Source: Sphingobium yanoikuyae (GTDB lineage Bacteria; Pseudomonadota; Alphaproteobacteria; Sphingomonadales; Sphingomonadaceae). From it: a DNA stretch of 64,000 bases. Shown here in pieces: positions 1 to 9,887 of this stretch. Below the pieces are notes generated by a model. It ran no database searches, was not told where the DNA came from, and was given only the letters and a program-made list of their open reading frames with translations. The translations under genes were made by a program, and so were the position numbers. The stretch is taken from the NCBI RefSeq assembly GCF_034424525.1, contig NZ_CP139979.1, positions 4,425,501 to 4,489,500 on the forward strand, written 5' to 3'. How positions within the stretch are numbered: the first letter of the stretch is position 1; each line of letters begins with the position of its first letter.

Positions 1-675
1 CAGTATAAGCACACCGCCATGGTCACCGCGATCGACCATGAAGTGCCGCACGCCAACACCGCCTATGAAATCTTCTATGTCGGCGGTCCGCTCGCGCTGC
101 TGCCGATGCTGCCGGGCACCCGATCCGCCGTGGTCTGGACCGTGCCCACCGATCAGGCGCCGGCGATGCTCAAGCTGTCGGAACGCGCCTGGCTCGCCGA
201 AATGCAGAAGCGCATCGGCGGCTTCCTGGGCGAGATCAGCCTGGCCGGCCCGCGCTCCCCCTACCCGCTCGGCTTCCACCATGCCGCGCGCATCACCGAC
301 ACCCGCCTCGCGCTGGTTGGCGACAGCGCCCATGCCATCCACCCGATCGCCGGCCAGGGGCTCAATCTCGGCTTCCGCGATGTGGCGGCCCTGGTCGAGG
401 TATTGGTCGAAGGCATGCGCCTTGGCCTCGATCCGGGCGATGCGCAACTGCTCGCCCGCTATCAGCGCTGGCGCGGGCTCGATACGATGATGACCAGCGT
501 CGCGATGGATGGCCTGGTTCGCCTGTTCGACATTCCCGGCAAGCTGCCCTCGCTGGTCCGCCGCGCCGGCCTTGCCGCCGTGCAGCGCACCAGCCCGCTC
601 AAGAACCGCTTCATGGCCGAAGCCCGCGGCCAGTCCGGCGCCCTCCCGCGCCTGCTCGCCGGCGAGATGGTGTAG
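1..675 (+). CDS. UbiH/UbiF-family FAD monooxygenase, 3' part
   Basis: The frame is open from base 1, so the N-terminus, including the FAD-binding GxGxxG, lies outside the window. The visible part carries the second FAD-contact motif of the UbiH/COQ6 family, GDSAHAIHPIAGQGLNLG, near codons 107-124, followed by a helical C-terminus. Family members hydroxylate the aromatic ring of ubiquinone precursors at the inner membrane using FAD and NAD(P)H. Which ring position is modified (UbiH, UbiF or UbiI type) cannot be told from this fragment. The ATG at position 19 is internal, because homology continues upstream of it. It ends 134 bases before the cytochrome b561 gene, which is on the opposite strand. 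Confidence 0.88.
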   Translation, partial: QYKHTAMVTAIDHEVPHANTAYEIFYVGGPLALLPMLPGTRSAVVWTVPTDQAPAMLKLSERAWLAEMQKRIGGFLGEISLAGPRSPYPLGFHHAARITDTRLALVGDSAHAIHPIAGQGLNLGFRDVAALVEVLVEGMRLGLDPGDAQLLARYQRWRGLDTMMTSVAMDGLVRLFDIPGKLPSLVRRAGLAAVQRTSPLKNRFMAEARGQSGALPRLLAGEMV

Positions 676-707
676 GGGGCAGGCGAGCATAGTCGCTTAA
701 CCATCAT

Positions 708-797
708 CGTCACCCTGAACTGTTTCAGGGTCCATTTCTCCCAGCAGGCCAACCGCCAGTCGGACCTGATGGATGCTGAAACAAGTTCAGCATGACG
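708..797. repeat. Intergenic inverted repeat (REP-like)
   Basis: The arms CGTCACCCTGAACTGTTTCAG (708-727 region) and CTGAAACAAGTTCAGCATGACG (776-797) are imperfect reverse complements around a central spacer. Repeats of this composition are common between genes in sphingomonads (recalled, not searched). It lies between two convergent genes and could also act as a bidirectional terminator. Confidence 0.6.
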
Positions 798-808
798 TTA
801 GAGGGAGA

Positions 809-1321
809 TCACAGCATCCGCCGCAGCACCCCGTCCTTCAGCATGAAATGATGGCGCAGCGCCGCCAATATGTGGACGATGATGAGCGCGCTCCACAGCC
901 AGGGGATCAGCTCATGCGCCTCGTGCGAGATGCCGACGATCGCATCGCCCTTGGCCACGCCGAATTTCGGCACGTCGAACAGGAAGAACCAGTTCAGGGG
1001 CCGCTCGCCCGCCGACGACATGATCCAGCCGGACAGCGGCACGATCAGCATGAAGGCGTAGAAGGCGATATGGGTGAGGTTGGCGGCCAGCTTCTCCCAG
1101 CCCGGCATCGCGGCCGGCAGCGCCGGCGGCTTGTGCCCCAGCCGCCAGACGATGCGCAGGATCGTCAGCGCCAGCACAGTGAGGCCGATCGACTTGTGGA
1201 CCGGCATCACCTTCCATTCCCTGGGCAGGCTGTCATGGGCAAAGCCCAGCCACAGATTGACCAGGATCAGGATCGCGATGATCCAGTGCAACAGGCGGGC
1301 GACGGACGTGTAACGGGCCAT
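809..1321 (-). CDS. Cytochrome b561 family protein
   Basis: This 170-residue integral membrane protein has four hydrophobic helices. Candidate haem-ligating histidines occur in LLHW (about residue 12), VHKSIG (about 42), HEAHE (about 133-137) and VHILAALRHH (about 149-157), the usual bis-histidine layout of the bacterial b561 family. Such proteins pass electrons between quinol and periplasmic or superoxide acceptors in the inner membrane. The gene lies downstream of acs on the same strand, with 118 bases between them. A GATAAGG/CCTTATC palindrome in that gap could be an operator. The specific electron partner is unknown. Confidence 0.88.
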   Translation of the reverse strand: MARYTSVARLLHWIIAILILVNLWLGFAHDSLPREWKVMPVHKSIGLTVLALTILRIVWRLGHKPPALPAAMPGWEKLAANLTHIAFYAFMLIVPLSGWIMSSAGERPLNWFFLFDVPKFGVAKGDAIVGISHEAHELIPWLWSALIIVHILAALRHHFMLKDGVLRRML

Positions 1322-1413
1322 GGGCTGCTCCTTTTACGGAAGTCTCGCCTGGGCCCTGCGCGCGCTACCCCGCCCGCACGGCCCAGCTATGTCGAAAGGA
1401 TACGCACGGTGGC

Positions 1414-1428
1414 GATAAGGTCCTTATC
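1414..1428. promoter_or_regulatory. Palindrome upstream of cytochrome b561
   Basis: GATAAGG-T-CCTTATC is a perfect 7+1+7 palindrome about 93 bases upstream of the b561 start and just downstream of the acs stop. Its position fits an operator for b561, but no regulator is identified and it could be chance. Confidence 0.3.
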
Positions 1429-1439
1429 CGGCGTGTCTT

Positions 1440-3383
<1,944 letters not shown>

Positions 3384-3535
3384 CCAGCTATCCTTTCCTG
3401 TGCGCTAAATTCCATGCGCTTGCAGCAGGTTGTAGGAGGCGCGCAGCACGACTTAAAGGGGCGATGCGCGTTTCGCCGCGTTTCTGTGTTTTTGCGCCTT
3501 TCCCGGCGCGCGGCCCCGGCCTAACAGAAGATCAT

Positions 3536-4207
3536 ATGTGGCAACTTTTCCAATTCCCGCTCTGTCCCTTCTCCCGCAAGGTCCGTCTGCTGCTTGGCGA
3601 GAAAGGCATCGGCTATGATCTGGTGCGCGAATCTCCCTGGGAAATGCGCGACGAGTTTCTGGATCTCAATCCGGCCGGCACCACCCCGGTGGTCGTCGAC
3701 CAGGAAAAGGGCGTCACCCTGATCGACAGCCAGGCGATCTGCGAATATTTCGAGGAAACGGTCGAAAAATTTCCGCTGATCTCGGGCACGGCTGCCGGGC
3801 GCGCGGAAGTGCGGCGCCTGACCGCCTTCTTCGACCAGAATTTCTACGGCGATGTCGTCGGCCCGCTGCTGCATGAGCGGATGAAGAAGCGGCTGATCGA
3901 GCGCGTCTCGCCCGACGCCCGCGTCCTGCGCGAAGCGATGCGCCGGGCCAACGTCCATATGGACTATATGGATTATCTGCTCGACCATCGCAGCTGGATG
4001 GCCGGCGGCACGCTCAGCCTTGCCGATATCGCGGCGGCGGCGCATCTGTCGGTGGCGGATTATCTGGGCGGCATCGACTGGGCCGGGCATGAACCGGTCA
4101 AGCGCTGGTATGCCGGCTTCAAGTCACGCCCCTCCTTCCGCCCGCTCTTGTCCGAACGGATGGAAGTCATCACCCCGCCGACCCATTATGAAAAGCCGGA
4201 TTTCTAA
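3536..4207 (+). CDS. Glutathione S-transferase family protein
   Basis: This 223-residue cytosolic protein has an N-terminal thioredoxin-like domain (MWQLFQFPLCPFSRKVRLLL, with the CPFS redox/thiol position near residue 10) and a helical C-terminal GST domain from about residue 85. The segment LNPAGTTPVVVD has the cis-proline, and IDSQAICEYFEE has the Ser that binds the gamma-glutamyl group. The frame stays open upstream, but ATG 3536 begins exactly at the family N-terminus, so it was chosen. Members conjugate or reduce electrophiles with glutathione, and the substrate here is unknown. It converges with the GGDEF gene, leaving only 21 bases between the stops. Confidence 0.9.
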   Translation: MWQLFQFPLCPFSRKVRLLLGEKGIGYDLVRESPWEMRDEFLDLNPAGTTPVVVDQEKGVTLIDSQAICEYFEETVEKFPLISGTAAGRAEVRRLTAFFDQNFYGDVVGPLLHERMKKRLIERVSPDARVLREAMRRANVHMDYMDYLLDHRSWMAGGTLSLADIAAAAHLSVADYLGGIDWAGHEPVKRWYAGFKSRPSFRPLLSERMEVITPPTHYEKPDF

Positions 4208-4228
4208 AGGGCACGGGCACGACGCGGT

Positions 4229-5386
4229 TTAGTCTGCCTCGGCCGCCAGATAGACACGGTTGCGGCCATGTTCCTTGGCCAGGTAGAGCGCCCGGTCGGC
4301 GGCCTTCAGCGCCGCGCGCGGGTCGTCATAGGCCAGGACATTGGCAACGCCGGCGGAAAAGCTCACCCGCTCCATCCGCTCGCCATTGGTGCGGTTGACC
4401 AGGCTGCGATTGGCCAGATCCTCGCGCACTGCGTCGACTGCCTCACAGGTCTCGGCCGCCGTCTTGCCGCGAAACAGCATGACGAACTCCTCGCCGCCAT
4501 GGCGGGCGACATGGCAGCGGTCATCGGACGCCTTGGCCAGCAGCCCGGCGACGAATTTCAGCACCCGGTCGCCGGTCTCATGGCCATGGGTGTCGTTGAC
4601 CAGCTTGAAATGGTCGATGTCGCAGAAGGCGACCGACAATTGCTCGTCGCCTTCCTTCGCCAGCTTCAACTCCTCCCGCAGCACGCCCTCGAAGGCGCGG
4701 CGATTGGGCAGGCCGGTCAGATGGTCATGCTCGGCGGCGCGACGCGCGGTCTCCAGGCTCGATTTCAGCGCCTGGGTCTGCTTCTGGTTCTCGCGCAGCT
4801 GGGTTTCGACCTGGCGGGTCTTTTCCACCATCGACCGGGTCAGGCTGACCAGCCGCGCCAGGATCGGCTCATTGTCCGCGCCGGCGGCCAGGCCCTTGGC
4901 CTGTTCCTGCAATGCCGCGCCATAATCCTTGGCCGAATTGCGGGATTCGGTCATCAGCCCGGTGAATTCGTCCAGATTTTCCTCGACCTTGTCGAGCATG
5001 GAGGCGAGCGCGTCGGGCGTCACCTCGTCCGCGCGCTGGCTGGCGGCGAGCGATTCCATCCAGGCGTTGCTGATCTTGCCGCGCTCCATCAGCACTGCCT
5101 GCACCGCCTTTTCCACGCCGATGCTGGCCCCGGTCAGATAGTCGAGCGCCACGCCGAAATTGAGCGGCGTCAGGTCCAGATCATGGGCGAACAGAAATTC
5201 GCCAATCTCCTCATAGAGGCGACGACGGCGATTGATCTCGCGGCTGGCCGCGCTGCCGGCGCGCGCGCGCGGCTCGCTCTCCACCTGCGGTTCGTCCGGC
5301 TTGCCGGACAGGCCACGGGCCCAGCGGGAAAGGCGGTCGGTCAGCCCATGGTGCGAGCCGGCGGTGGATGTGGATGCCCCAGTCAT
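4229..5386 (-). CDS. GGDEF-domain diguanylate cyclase
   Basis: The protein has 385 residues. A roughly 210-residue N-terminal helical region of no recognised type carries a likely coiled coil (about 140-210), followed by a GGDEF domain (about 220-380). The active-site loop reads GGEEF, near residue 300, a catalytically competent variant, so synthesis of c-di-GMP from two GTP is expected. The four residues at the I-site position five residues before GGEEF read DDRC instead of RxxD, so product inhibition at the canonical site is probably absent. No transmembrane helix or phosphoreceiver domain is visible, so the input signal probably acts through the N-terminal region in the cytoplasm. Confidence 0.92.
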   Translation of the reverse strand: MTGASTSTAGSHHGLTDRLSRWARGLSGKPDEPQVESEPRARAGSAASREINRRRRLYEEIGEFLFAHDLDLTPLNFGVALDYLTGASIGVEKAVQAVLMERGKISNAWMESLAASQRADEVTPDALASMLDKVEENLDEFTGLMTESRNSAKDYGAALQEQAKGLAAGADNEPILARLVSLTRSMVEKTRQVETQLRENQKQTQALKSSLETARRAAEHDHLTGLPNRRAFEGVLREELKLAKEGDEQLSVAFCDIDHFKLVNDTHGHETGDRVLKFVAGLLAKASDDRCHVARHGGEEFVMLFRGKTAAETCEAVDAVREDLANRSLVNRTNGERMERVSFSAGVANVLAYDDPRAALKAADRALYLAKEHGRNRVYLAAEAD

Positions 5387-5478
5387 GCCGCTTATAACGG
5401 AGGCGCCCGATCAAGGTTAAGGGGGCGCTCGGCAAAAGTCGCAGGAACTTCAATCAGTGACAAATTTTCTACGCAAGT

Positions 5479-6363
5479 TCAGATATTTGCTGCCACCAGC
5501 CAGTCGCGGAAGATGCGCACCGACCGGGTCTGCAAAGCGCGCGGGCGACAGACGAAATAATAGCGATAGGGGCTGTCGCAGCGGATGTTGGGGAACAGCC
5601 GGATCAGCCGGGGATCACCCGACTGTTCGAAATGGCTGGCATGCATGACCGCCACGCCCAGTCCCTGGGCGGCGGCTTCCAGCATCAGCTGGCCCGAATC
5701 ATAATTGTCGATCGCCAGCGGCTGCAGGTCGGGAATGCCCGCCACATCCTTCCACGCGTCGAAGGACAGGGCCATGTCGCGATGCAGCAGGATCGTCTGT
5801 TGCGCCAGTTCGCTGGGCGACGCCAGCGCATTGGGGCCTTCCACCATTTCGCGGCGGCCGATCAGATAGACCTGTTCATGGTCCAGCTCATAGGCATAGA
5901 GCGCCGGGTCGATATCCTTGCTGGCCAGCACGATCGCCGCATCCAGTCCTTCGCCCAGCCGCGCGACCGCATGGGGCGTCGTTTCGATGTCGATATGCAG
6001 CTGCGGGTGCTGCTGGCGCAGCCGGCCCAGATGTGGGAACAGGCGCTGCGTCGCGAACAGCGGCATGACCGCCAGCCGCAGGCGCAGCTGATTGCCGCCG
6101 CTCTGGATATTCTCCAGTGCCTGGCTGAGCGAATCCAGCGCCGGGGCGATGTCGTCGAGCAGCCGCTGCCCCTCGGAATTGATCTCCAGCGCCTGATGCT
6201 TGCGGTCGAACAGCGGGCGTCCGATGAACCGCTCCAGCGCCTGGACGCGGCGGCTCAGCGCCGGCGTCGACAAAGCGAGTTCCTCGGCAGCCGCCTTGAC
6301 CGAGCCAAGGCGGGCAACCTGAACAAAGGCCTCCAGGGCCGTAAGAGGCGGCAATCTGCGCAT
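5479..6363 (-). CDS. LysR-family transcriptional regulator
   Basis: This is a LysR-type regulator of about 294 residues. The N-terminal winged helix-turn-helix (about residues 5-62) contains ALEAFVQVARLGSVKAAAEE and the recognition helix STPALSRRVQALE. The rest is a periplasmic-binding-protein-like effector domain. It resembles the GcvA-like subgroup, whose effectors vary. The ATG at 6363 gives the standard LysR N-terminus; a TTG nine bases upstream is a less likely start. It faces away from the CDC48-type ATPase gene across a 331-base gap, a common arrangement for LysR control of a divergent neighbour, but there is no direct evidence that it regulates that gene. Confidence 0.92.
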   Translation of the reverse strand: MRRLPPLTALEAFVQVARLGSVKAAAEELALSTPALSRRVQALERFIGRPLFDRKHQALEINSEGQRLLDDIAPALDSLSQALENIQSGGNQLRLRLAVMPLFATQRLFPHLGRLRQQHPQLHIDIETTPHAVARLGEGLDAAIVLASKDIDPALYAYELDHEQVYLIGRREMVEGPNALASPSELAQQTILLHRDMALSFDAWKDVAGIPDLQPLAIDNYDSGQLMLEAAAQGLGVAVMHASHFEQSGDPRLIRLFPNIRCDSPYRYYFVCRPRALQTRSVRIFRDWLVAANI

Positions 6364-6694
6364 AATCGTCAAATTCTATAAGCCGGTCCGCTGCGTCGCA
6401 TCATCTGTCATTATCGAACGGCGCGCTTCCCCGGTTCAAGCATCCTGACCTGCAATGAGCAGGAAAACGCGGCAAATGGCAAGATGCAAAAATTGCAACC
6501 ACCCGATTTTTTTCGCACTTGCAAAATTACCTGCTGCAGCGCACATAGGAAAGGCCTTTCAGGCATCCTCTCCTATAAACTTTCCGGGCTGGCGCTTGCG
6601 CTGGCCCTTTTTTTGTTCCGTGCATAACGAAGCACGGCCCCTTTCCCTCACCCCCGGCGTTACCTATCTTCGTTTCGCAACCAAAAGGACGGGG
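6364..6694. other. Divergent intergenic region with orphan terminator
   Basis: No convincing protein gene lies in these 331 bases. The stretch is AT-richer than its neighbours and has short direct and inverted motifs such as TGCAAAAATTGCA near 6485-6497. It ends with a strong plus-strand terminator hairpin (6586-6614) that no upstream plus-strand gene needs. It could encode a small RNA ending at that hairpin, or be a regulated leader of the AAA ATPase gene. The LysR promoter must also be here. Confidence 0.5.
6586..6614 (+). terminator. Rho-independent terminator without an upstream gene
   Basis: GGGCTGGCGC (6586-6595) pairs with GCGCTGGCCC (6598-6607) with two G-U pairs and a two-base loop. 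Seven T residues follow at 6608-6614. It works only in the plus direction and lies 80 bases before the AAA ATPase start, so it marks either the end of a small RNA or an attenuator. Confidence 0.75.
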
Positions 6695-8989
6695 ATGACC
6701 ATGGCCGATCAGGACAGCAGCGGACGCAGGATTCAGGTCGCCAATGCGCGGCCGGAGGATGCCGGGCGCGGTTTGGCGCGGCTTCCGCTGACGGTAATGG
6801 CCGAATTGCAACTGGCCGAAGGCGATGTTGTCGAGATTGTCGGCAAGCGATCGACTCCGGCACGGGTGGTGCGCCCCTATAAGGAAGACGAAGGTCTGGA
6901 CGTGCTGCGCCTCGATGGTTTGCAGCGCGCCAATGCCGGCGTCGGCTCGGGCGACTTCGTCCAGTTGCGCAAGATCGATCCGCGTCCGGCCCAGCGCGTC
7001 GTGTTCGCGCCTGCACAAAATAATCTCCGGCTCCAGGGCAATCCCGATGCGTTGAAGCGGGTTTTCTTTCAACGCCCCCTTGTCGCGGGCGATGTCGTCG
7101 CCACCGCTGGCCAGCAACAGGTGCCGCCCGGCGACATGCCACCCCATCTGCGCCAGATGCTGGCGGCGCCGGCCTATGCGCTGCAGGAAATCCGCCTGAT
7201 CGTGGTGTCGACCGTGCCCAAGGGCATCGTCCATATCGATGCCGAGACCGAGGTGGAGTTGCGCGCCGAATATGAGGAGCCGCGCGATTCCCGCCGCGCC
7301 GATGTCACCTATGATGATGTCGGCGGCATGGCGGAAACGATCGACCAGTTGCGCGAGATGGTCGAGCTGCCGCTGCGCTATCCCGAATTGTTCGAGCGGC
7401 TGGGCGTCGATCCGCCCAAGGGGGTGATGCTCCATGGCCCGCCGGGCACCGGCAAGACCCGGCTCGCCCGCGCCGTCGCCAATGAATCGGAAGCCGAATT
7501 CTTCCTCATCAACGGACCCGAGATCATGGGCTCGGCCTATGGCGAGTCGGAAAAGAAGCTGCGCGACATTTTCGAGGAAGCGGCCAAGGCGGCACCCTCC
7601 ATCCTCTTCATCGACGAGATCGACTCGATCGCGCCCAAGCGCGGCCAGGTCACCGGCGAGACGGAAAAGCGCCTGGTTGCCCAGCTTTTGACCTTGATGG
7701 ACGGGCTGGAGCCGCGCACCAATCTGGTCGTCATCGCCGCCACCAACCGGCCCGAGGCGATCGATGAGGCGCTGCGTCGGCCCGGCCGCTTCGACCGCGA
7801 AATCGTCGTCGGAGTCCCCGACGAACGCGGCCGGCGCGAGATATTGGGCATCCATACCCGCGGCATGCCGCTGGGGGATCGGGTCGATCTCGCCGAACTG
7901 GCGCGTATGACCTATGGCTTTGTCGGTGCCGATCTCGCTGCGCTGACCCGCGAGGCGGCGATCGAGACGGTGCGCCGGCTGATGCCCCGCCTCAATCTGG
8001 AGGAGGGCACGATCCCGCCCGACGTGCTGGAGGATCTGTCGGTCACGCGCGAGGATTTCCTCTCGGCGATCAAGCGGGTCCAGCCCTCGGCCATGCGCGA
8101 GGTGATGGTGCAGGCGCCCAATATCGGCTGGGCCGACATTGGCGGCCTCGACGATGCGCAGATGCGCCTCAAGGAAGGGGTCGAACTGCCGCTCAAGGAT
8201 CCCGACGCCTTCCGGCGCCTGGGCATCCGCCCGGCCAAGGGCTTCCTCCTCTATGGTCCGCCGGGCACCGGCAAGACCTTGCTGGCCAAGGCGGTCGCGC
8301 GTGAGGCGCAGGCCAATTTCATCGCCACCAAGTCGAGCGACCTGCTGTCCAAATGGTATGGCGAGAGCGAGCAGCAGATCGCCCGCCTGTTCGCCCGCGC
8401 GCGACAGGTGGCGCCGACCGTCATCTTCATCGACGAACTGGACAGCCTGGTCCCCGCCCGTGGCGGTGGCCTGGGCGAGCCGGCGGTGACGGAGCGGGTG
8501 GTCAACACCATCCTCGCCGAAATGGACGGGCTGGAGGAATTGCAGTCGGTGGTCGTCATCGGCGCTACCAACCGGCCGACTTTGGTCGATCCGGCGCTGC
8601 TGCGCCCTGGCCGCTTCGACGAACTCATCTATGTGCCGGTGCCCGACCAGGCCGGACGCAAGCGCATCCTGGCGATCCATACCAAGAAGATGCCGCTGGC
8701 GTCCGACGTCGATCTGGATCAGCTGGCGGCCCGGACGGAGCGGTTCACCGGTGCGGATCTGGAGGATCTGTCCCGCCGGGCGGGCCTCATCGCGCTGCGC
8801 CAGTCGCTGCGGGTCGAAGCCGTCACCATGGCCCATTTCGAGGCGGCACTGGAGGAAACCCGCGCCTCGGTCACGCCGGAAATGGAGCGGGAATATGAGC
8901 AGATCCAGGCGACCTTGAAGCAGAGCGCGATGCAGGTCGATCCGATCGGCTTCATTGCGCCCGGCATGCTGCGCGCCCGCGAACGCTGA
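6695..8989 (+). CDS. CDC48/p97 (VAT-type) double AAA+ ATPase
   Basis: The protein is about 764 residues long and has the full p97 layout. An N-terminal double-psi-barrel-like domain covers residues 1-185. D1 has Walker A GPPGTGKTRLA near 248 and Walker B ILFIDEID near 301. D2 has Walker A GPPGTGKTLLA near 521 and Walker B VIFIDELD near 575. Arginine-finger motifs RPGRFD occur in both rings. Such hexamers unfold proteins by threading them through the pore. The family is typical of archaea and eukaryotes and patchy in bacteria. Start ATG 6695 has an AAGGA ribosome-binding site; ATG 6701 is the alternative. No adaptor, SAMP/ubiquitin-like or proteasome gene is adjacent, so its client pathway is unknown. 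Confidence 0.93.
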   Translation: MTMADQDSSGRRIQVANARPEDAGRGLARLPLTVMAELQLAEGDVVEIVGKRSTPARVVRPYKEDEGLDVLRLDGLQRANAGVGSGDFVQLRKIDPRPAQRVVFAPAQNNLRLQGNPDALKRVFFQRPLVAGDVVATAGQQQVPPGDMPPHLRQMLAAPAYALQEIRLIVVSTVPKGIVHIDAETEVELRAEYEEPRDSRRADVTYDDVGGMAETIDQLREMVELPLRYPELFERLGVDPPKGVMLHGPPGTGKTRLARAVANESEAEFFLINGPEIMGSAYGESEKKLRDIFEEAAKAAPSILFIDEIDSIAPKRGQVTGETEKRLVAQLLTLMDGLEPRTNLVVIAATNRPEAIDEALRRPGRFDREIVVGVPDERGRREILGIHTRGMPLGDRVDLAELARMTYGFVGADLAALTREAAIETVRRLMPRLNLEEGTIPPDVLEDLSVTREDFLSAIKRVQPSAMREVMVQAPNIGWADIGGLDDAQMRLKEGVELPLKDPDAFRRLGIRPAKGFLLYGPPGTGKTLLAKAVAREAQANFIATKSSDLLSKWYGESEQQIARLFARARQVAPTVIFIDELDSLVPARGGGLGEPAVTERVVNTILAEMDGLEELQSVVVIGATNRPTLVDPALLRPGRFDELIYVPVPDQAGRKRILAIHTKKMPLASDVDLDQLAARTERFTGADLEDLSRRAGLIALRQSLRVEAVTMAHFEAALEETRASVTPEMEREYEQIQATLKQSAMQVDPIGFIAPGMLRARER

Positions 8990-8995
8990 TGGACT

Positions 8996-9055
8996 TGGGA
9001 TACGCGCGCGGCCAATGGCGGGTGAACCCATCGCCTGGCCGCGCGTTCTATCCCA
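8996..9055. terminator. Long multi-tier hairpin after the AAA ATPase gene
   Basis: Six bases after the stop, three nested stems form an almost continuous hairpin. TGGGATA (8996) pairs with TATCCCA (9049-9055), CGCGCGGCCA (9005-9014) with TGGCCGCGCG (9036-9045), and GGCG/GGT with ACC/CGCC inside. There is no T-run, so it is either a factor-assisted terminator or an mRNA 3'-end stabiliser. Confidence 0.6.
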
Positions 9056-9129
9056 TGGCGCGCAAAGCCGCTTGCCAGCGGACATCAATTTTGCGAGGCC
9101 GATTCTGTTAGTCAGTCAGGCGGATTTTG

Positions 9130-9777
9130 ATGGCCTCCCCACCGTTCAAAGACAAGAAGACCAGGATTTCGACGCGCGGTGGCAGCCGCTCCTTCCGCAG
9201 CCAGTGGGCCATGTTCTTCCGCCAGTTCATGAAGCATCCCGGCATGATCGGTTCGGTCATCCCCTCCTCGTCGCAACTGGTCGCGCGCTCGCTGGACGGC
9301 GTCGACTGGGCACGGACCCGCCTGTTCGTCGAATATGGTCCGGGTGTCGGCACCTTCACCCAGGCCATTCTCGATCGCATGCATCCCGACGCGATCCTGC
9401 TGGCGATCGACCTCAATCTCGATTTCGTCGCCTATCTGGAGGATGCGATCGACGATCCGCGCCTGCGCGTCGTGCATGGCTCGGCCGCCGACGTGCGCCG
9501 CTTCGTCAAGGAAGCGGGCTATCAGAAGGCCGACTATGTCCTGTCGGGCCTGCCCTTTTCCACCCTGCCGGCGGGCGTGGGCGAAACCATCTGCGAAGAG
9601 ACGCGCGCCGTGCTGCGGCCGGGCGGCAGCTTCATCATCTACCAATATTCGCGCTATGTCCGCCGTCTGATCGACCCGCTGTTTGGCCAGGTCAGCGACG
9701 AACTGGAATGGCGCAACATCCCGCCCTGTCGCCTGTTTCGCGCGGACAAGGACGAGGCGCTGGCCCAGGCGGCCTGA
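9130..9777 (+). CDS. Class I SAM methyltransferase (phospholipid N-methyltransferase-like)
   Basis: The protein has about 215 residues with a basic N-terminus and a Rossmann-type methyltransferase fold. Motif I reads VEYGPGVGTFT near residue 68, an acidic residue follows in LLAIDLN near 90, and motif IV-like SGLPFSTLP is near 140. The overall pattern resembles PmtA-like phosphatidylethanolamine methyltransferases and the KsgA/Erm fold. It may act on membrane lipid, but the substrate is inferred only from fold resemblance. A TTG immediately precedes the chosen ATG 9130. It follows the AAA ATPase gene on the same strand but is separated from it by the strong hairpin at 8996-9055. Confidence 0.78.
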   Translation: MASPPFKDKKTRISTRGGSRSFRSQWAMFFRQFMKHPGMIGSVIPSSSQLVARSLDGVDWARTRLFVEYGPGVGTFTQAILDRMHPDAILLAIDLNLDFVAYLEDAIDDPRLRVVHGSAADVRRFVKEAGYQKADYVLSGLPFSTLPAGVGETICEETRAVLRPGGSFIIYQYSRYVRRLIDPLFGQVSDELEWRNIPPCRLFRADKDEALAQAA

Positions 9778-9808
9778 TCTTTCCTGATCTGTATCAATAT
9801 CTGGCAGA

Positions 9809-9820
9809 AATTACGTAATT
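9809..9820. promoter_or_regulatory. Palindrome AATTACGTAATT upstream of LuxR-type gene
   Basis: This is a perfect 12-base palindrome 67 bases before the regulator start. A near-identical copy occurs just after the regulator gene at 11012-11023, and the similarity extends into the flanks. Such a pair around a regulator gene suggests operators, probably for autoregulation. Confidence 0.5.
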
Positions 9821-9887
9821 CGGCCTGCTGCGCGTTTGACTCCGCGATCGACTTGGGCAACCAATTGCCTGGGGACAAGGGGGTTAT

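Noticed and set aside
6527..9088. Open frame of about 850 codons on the minus strand
   Set aside because: It is the complement of the CDC48-type gene, whose motifs are unmistakable on the plus strand.
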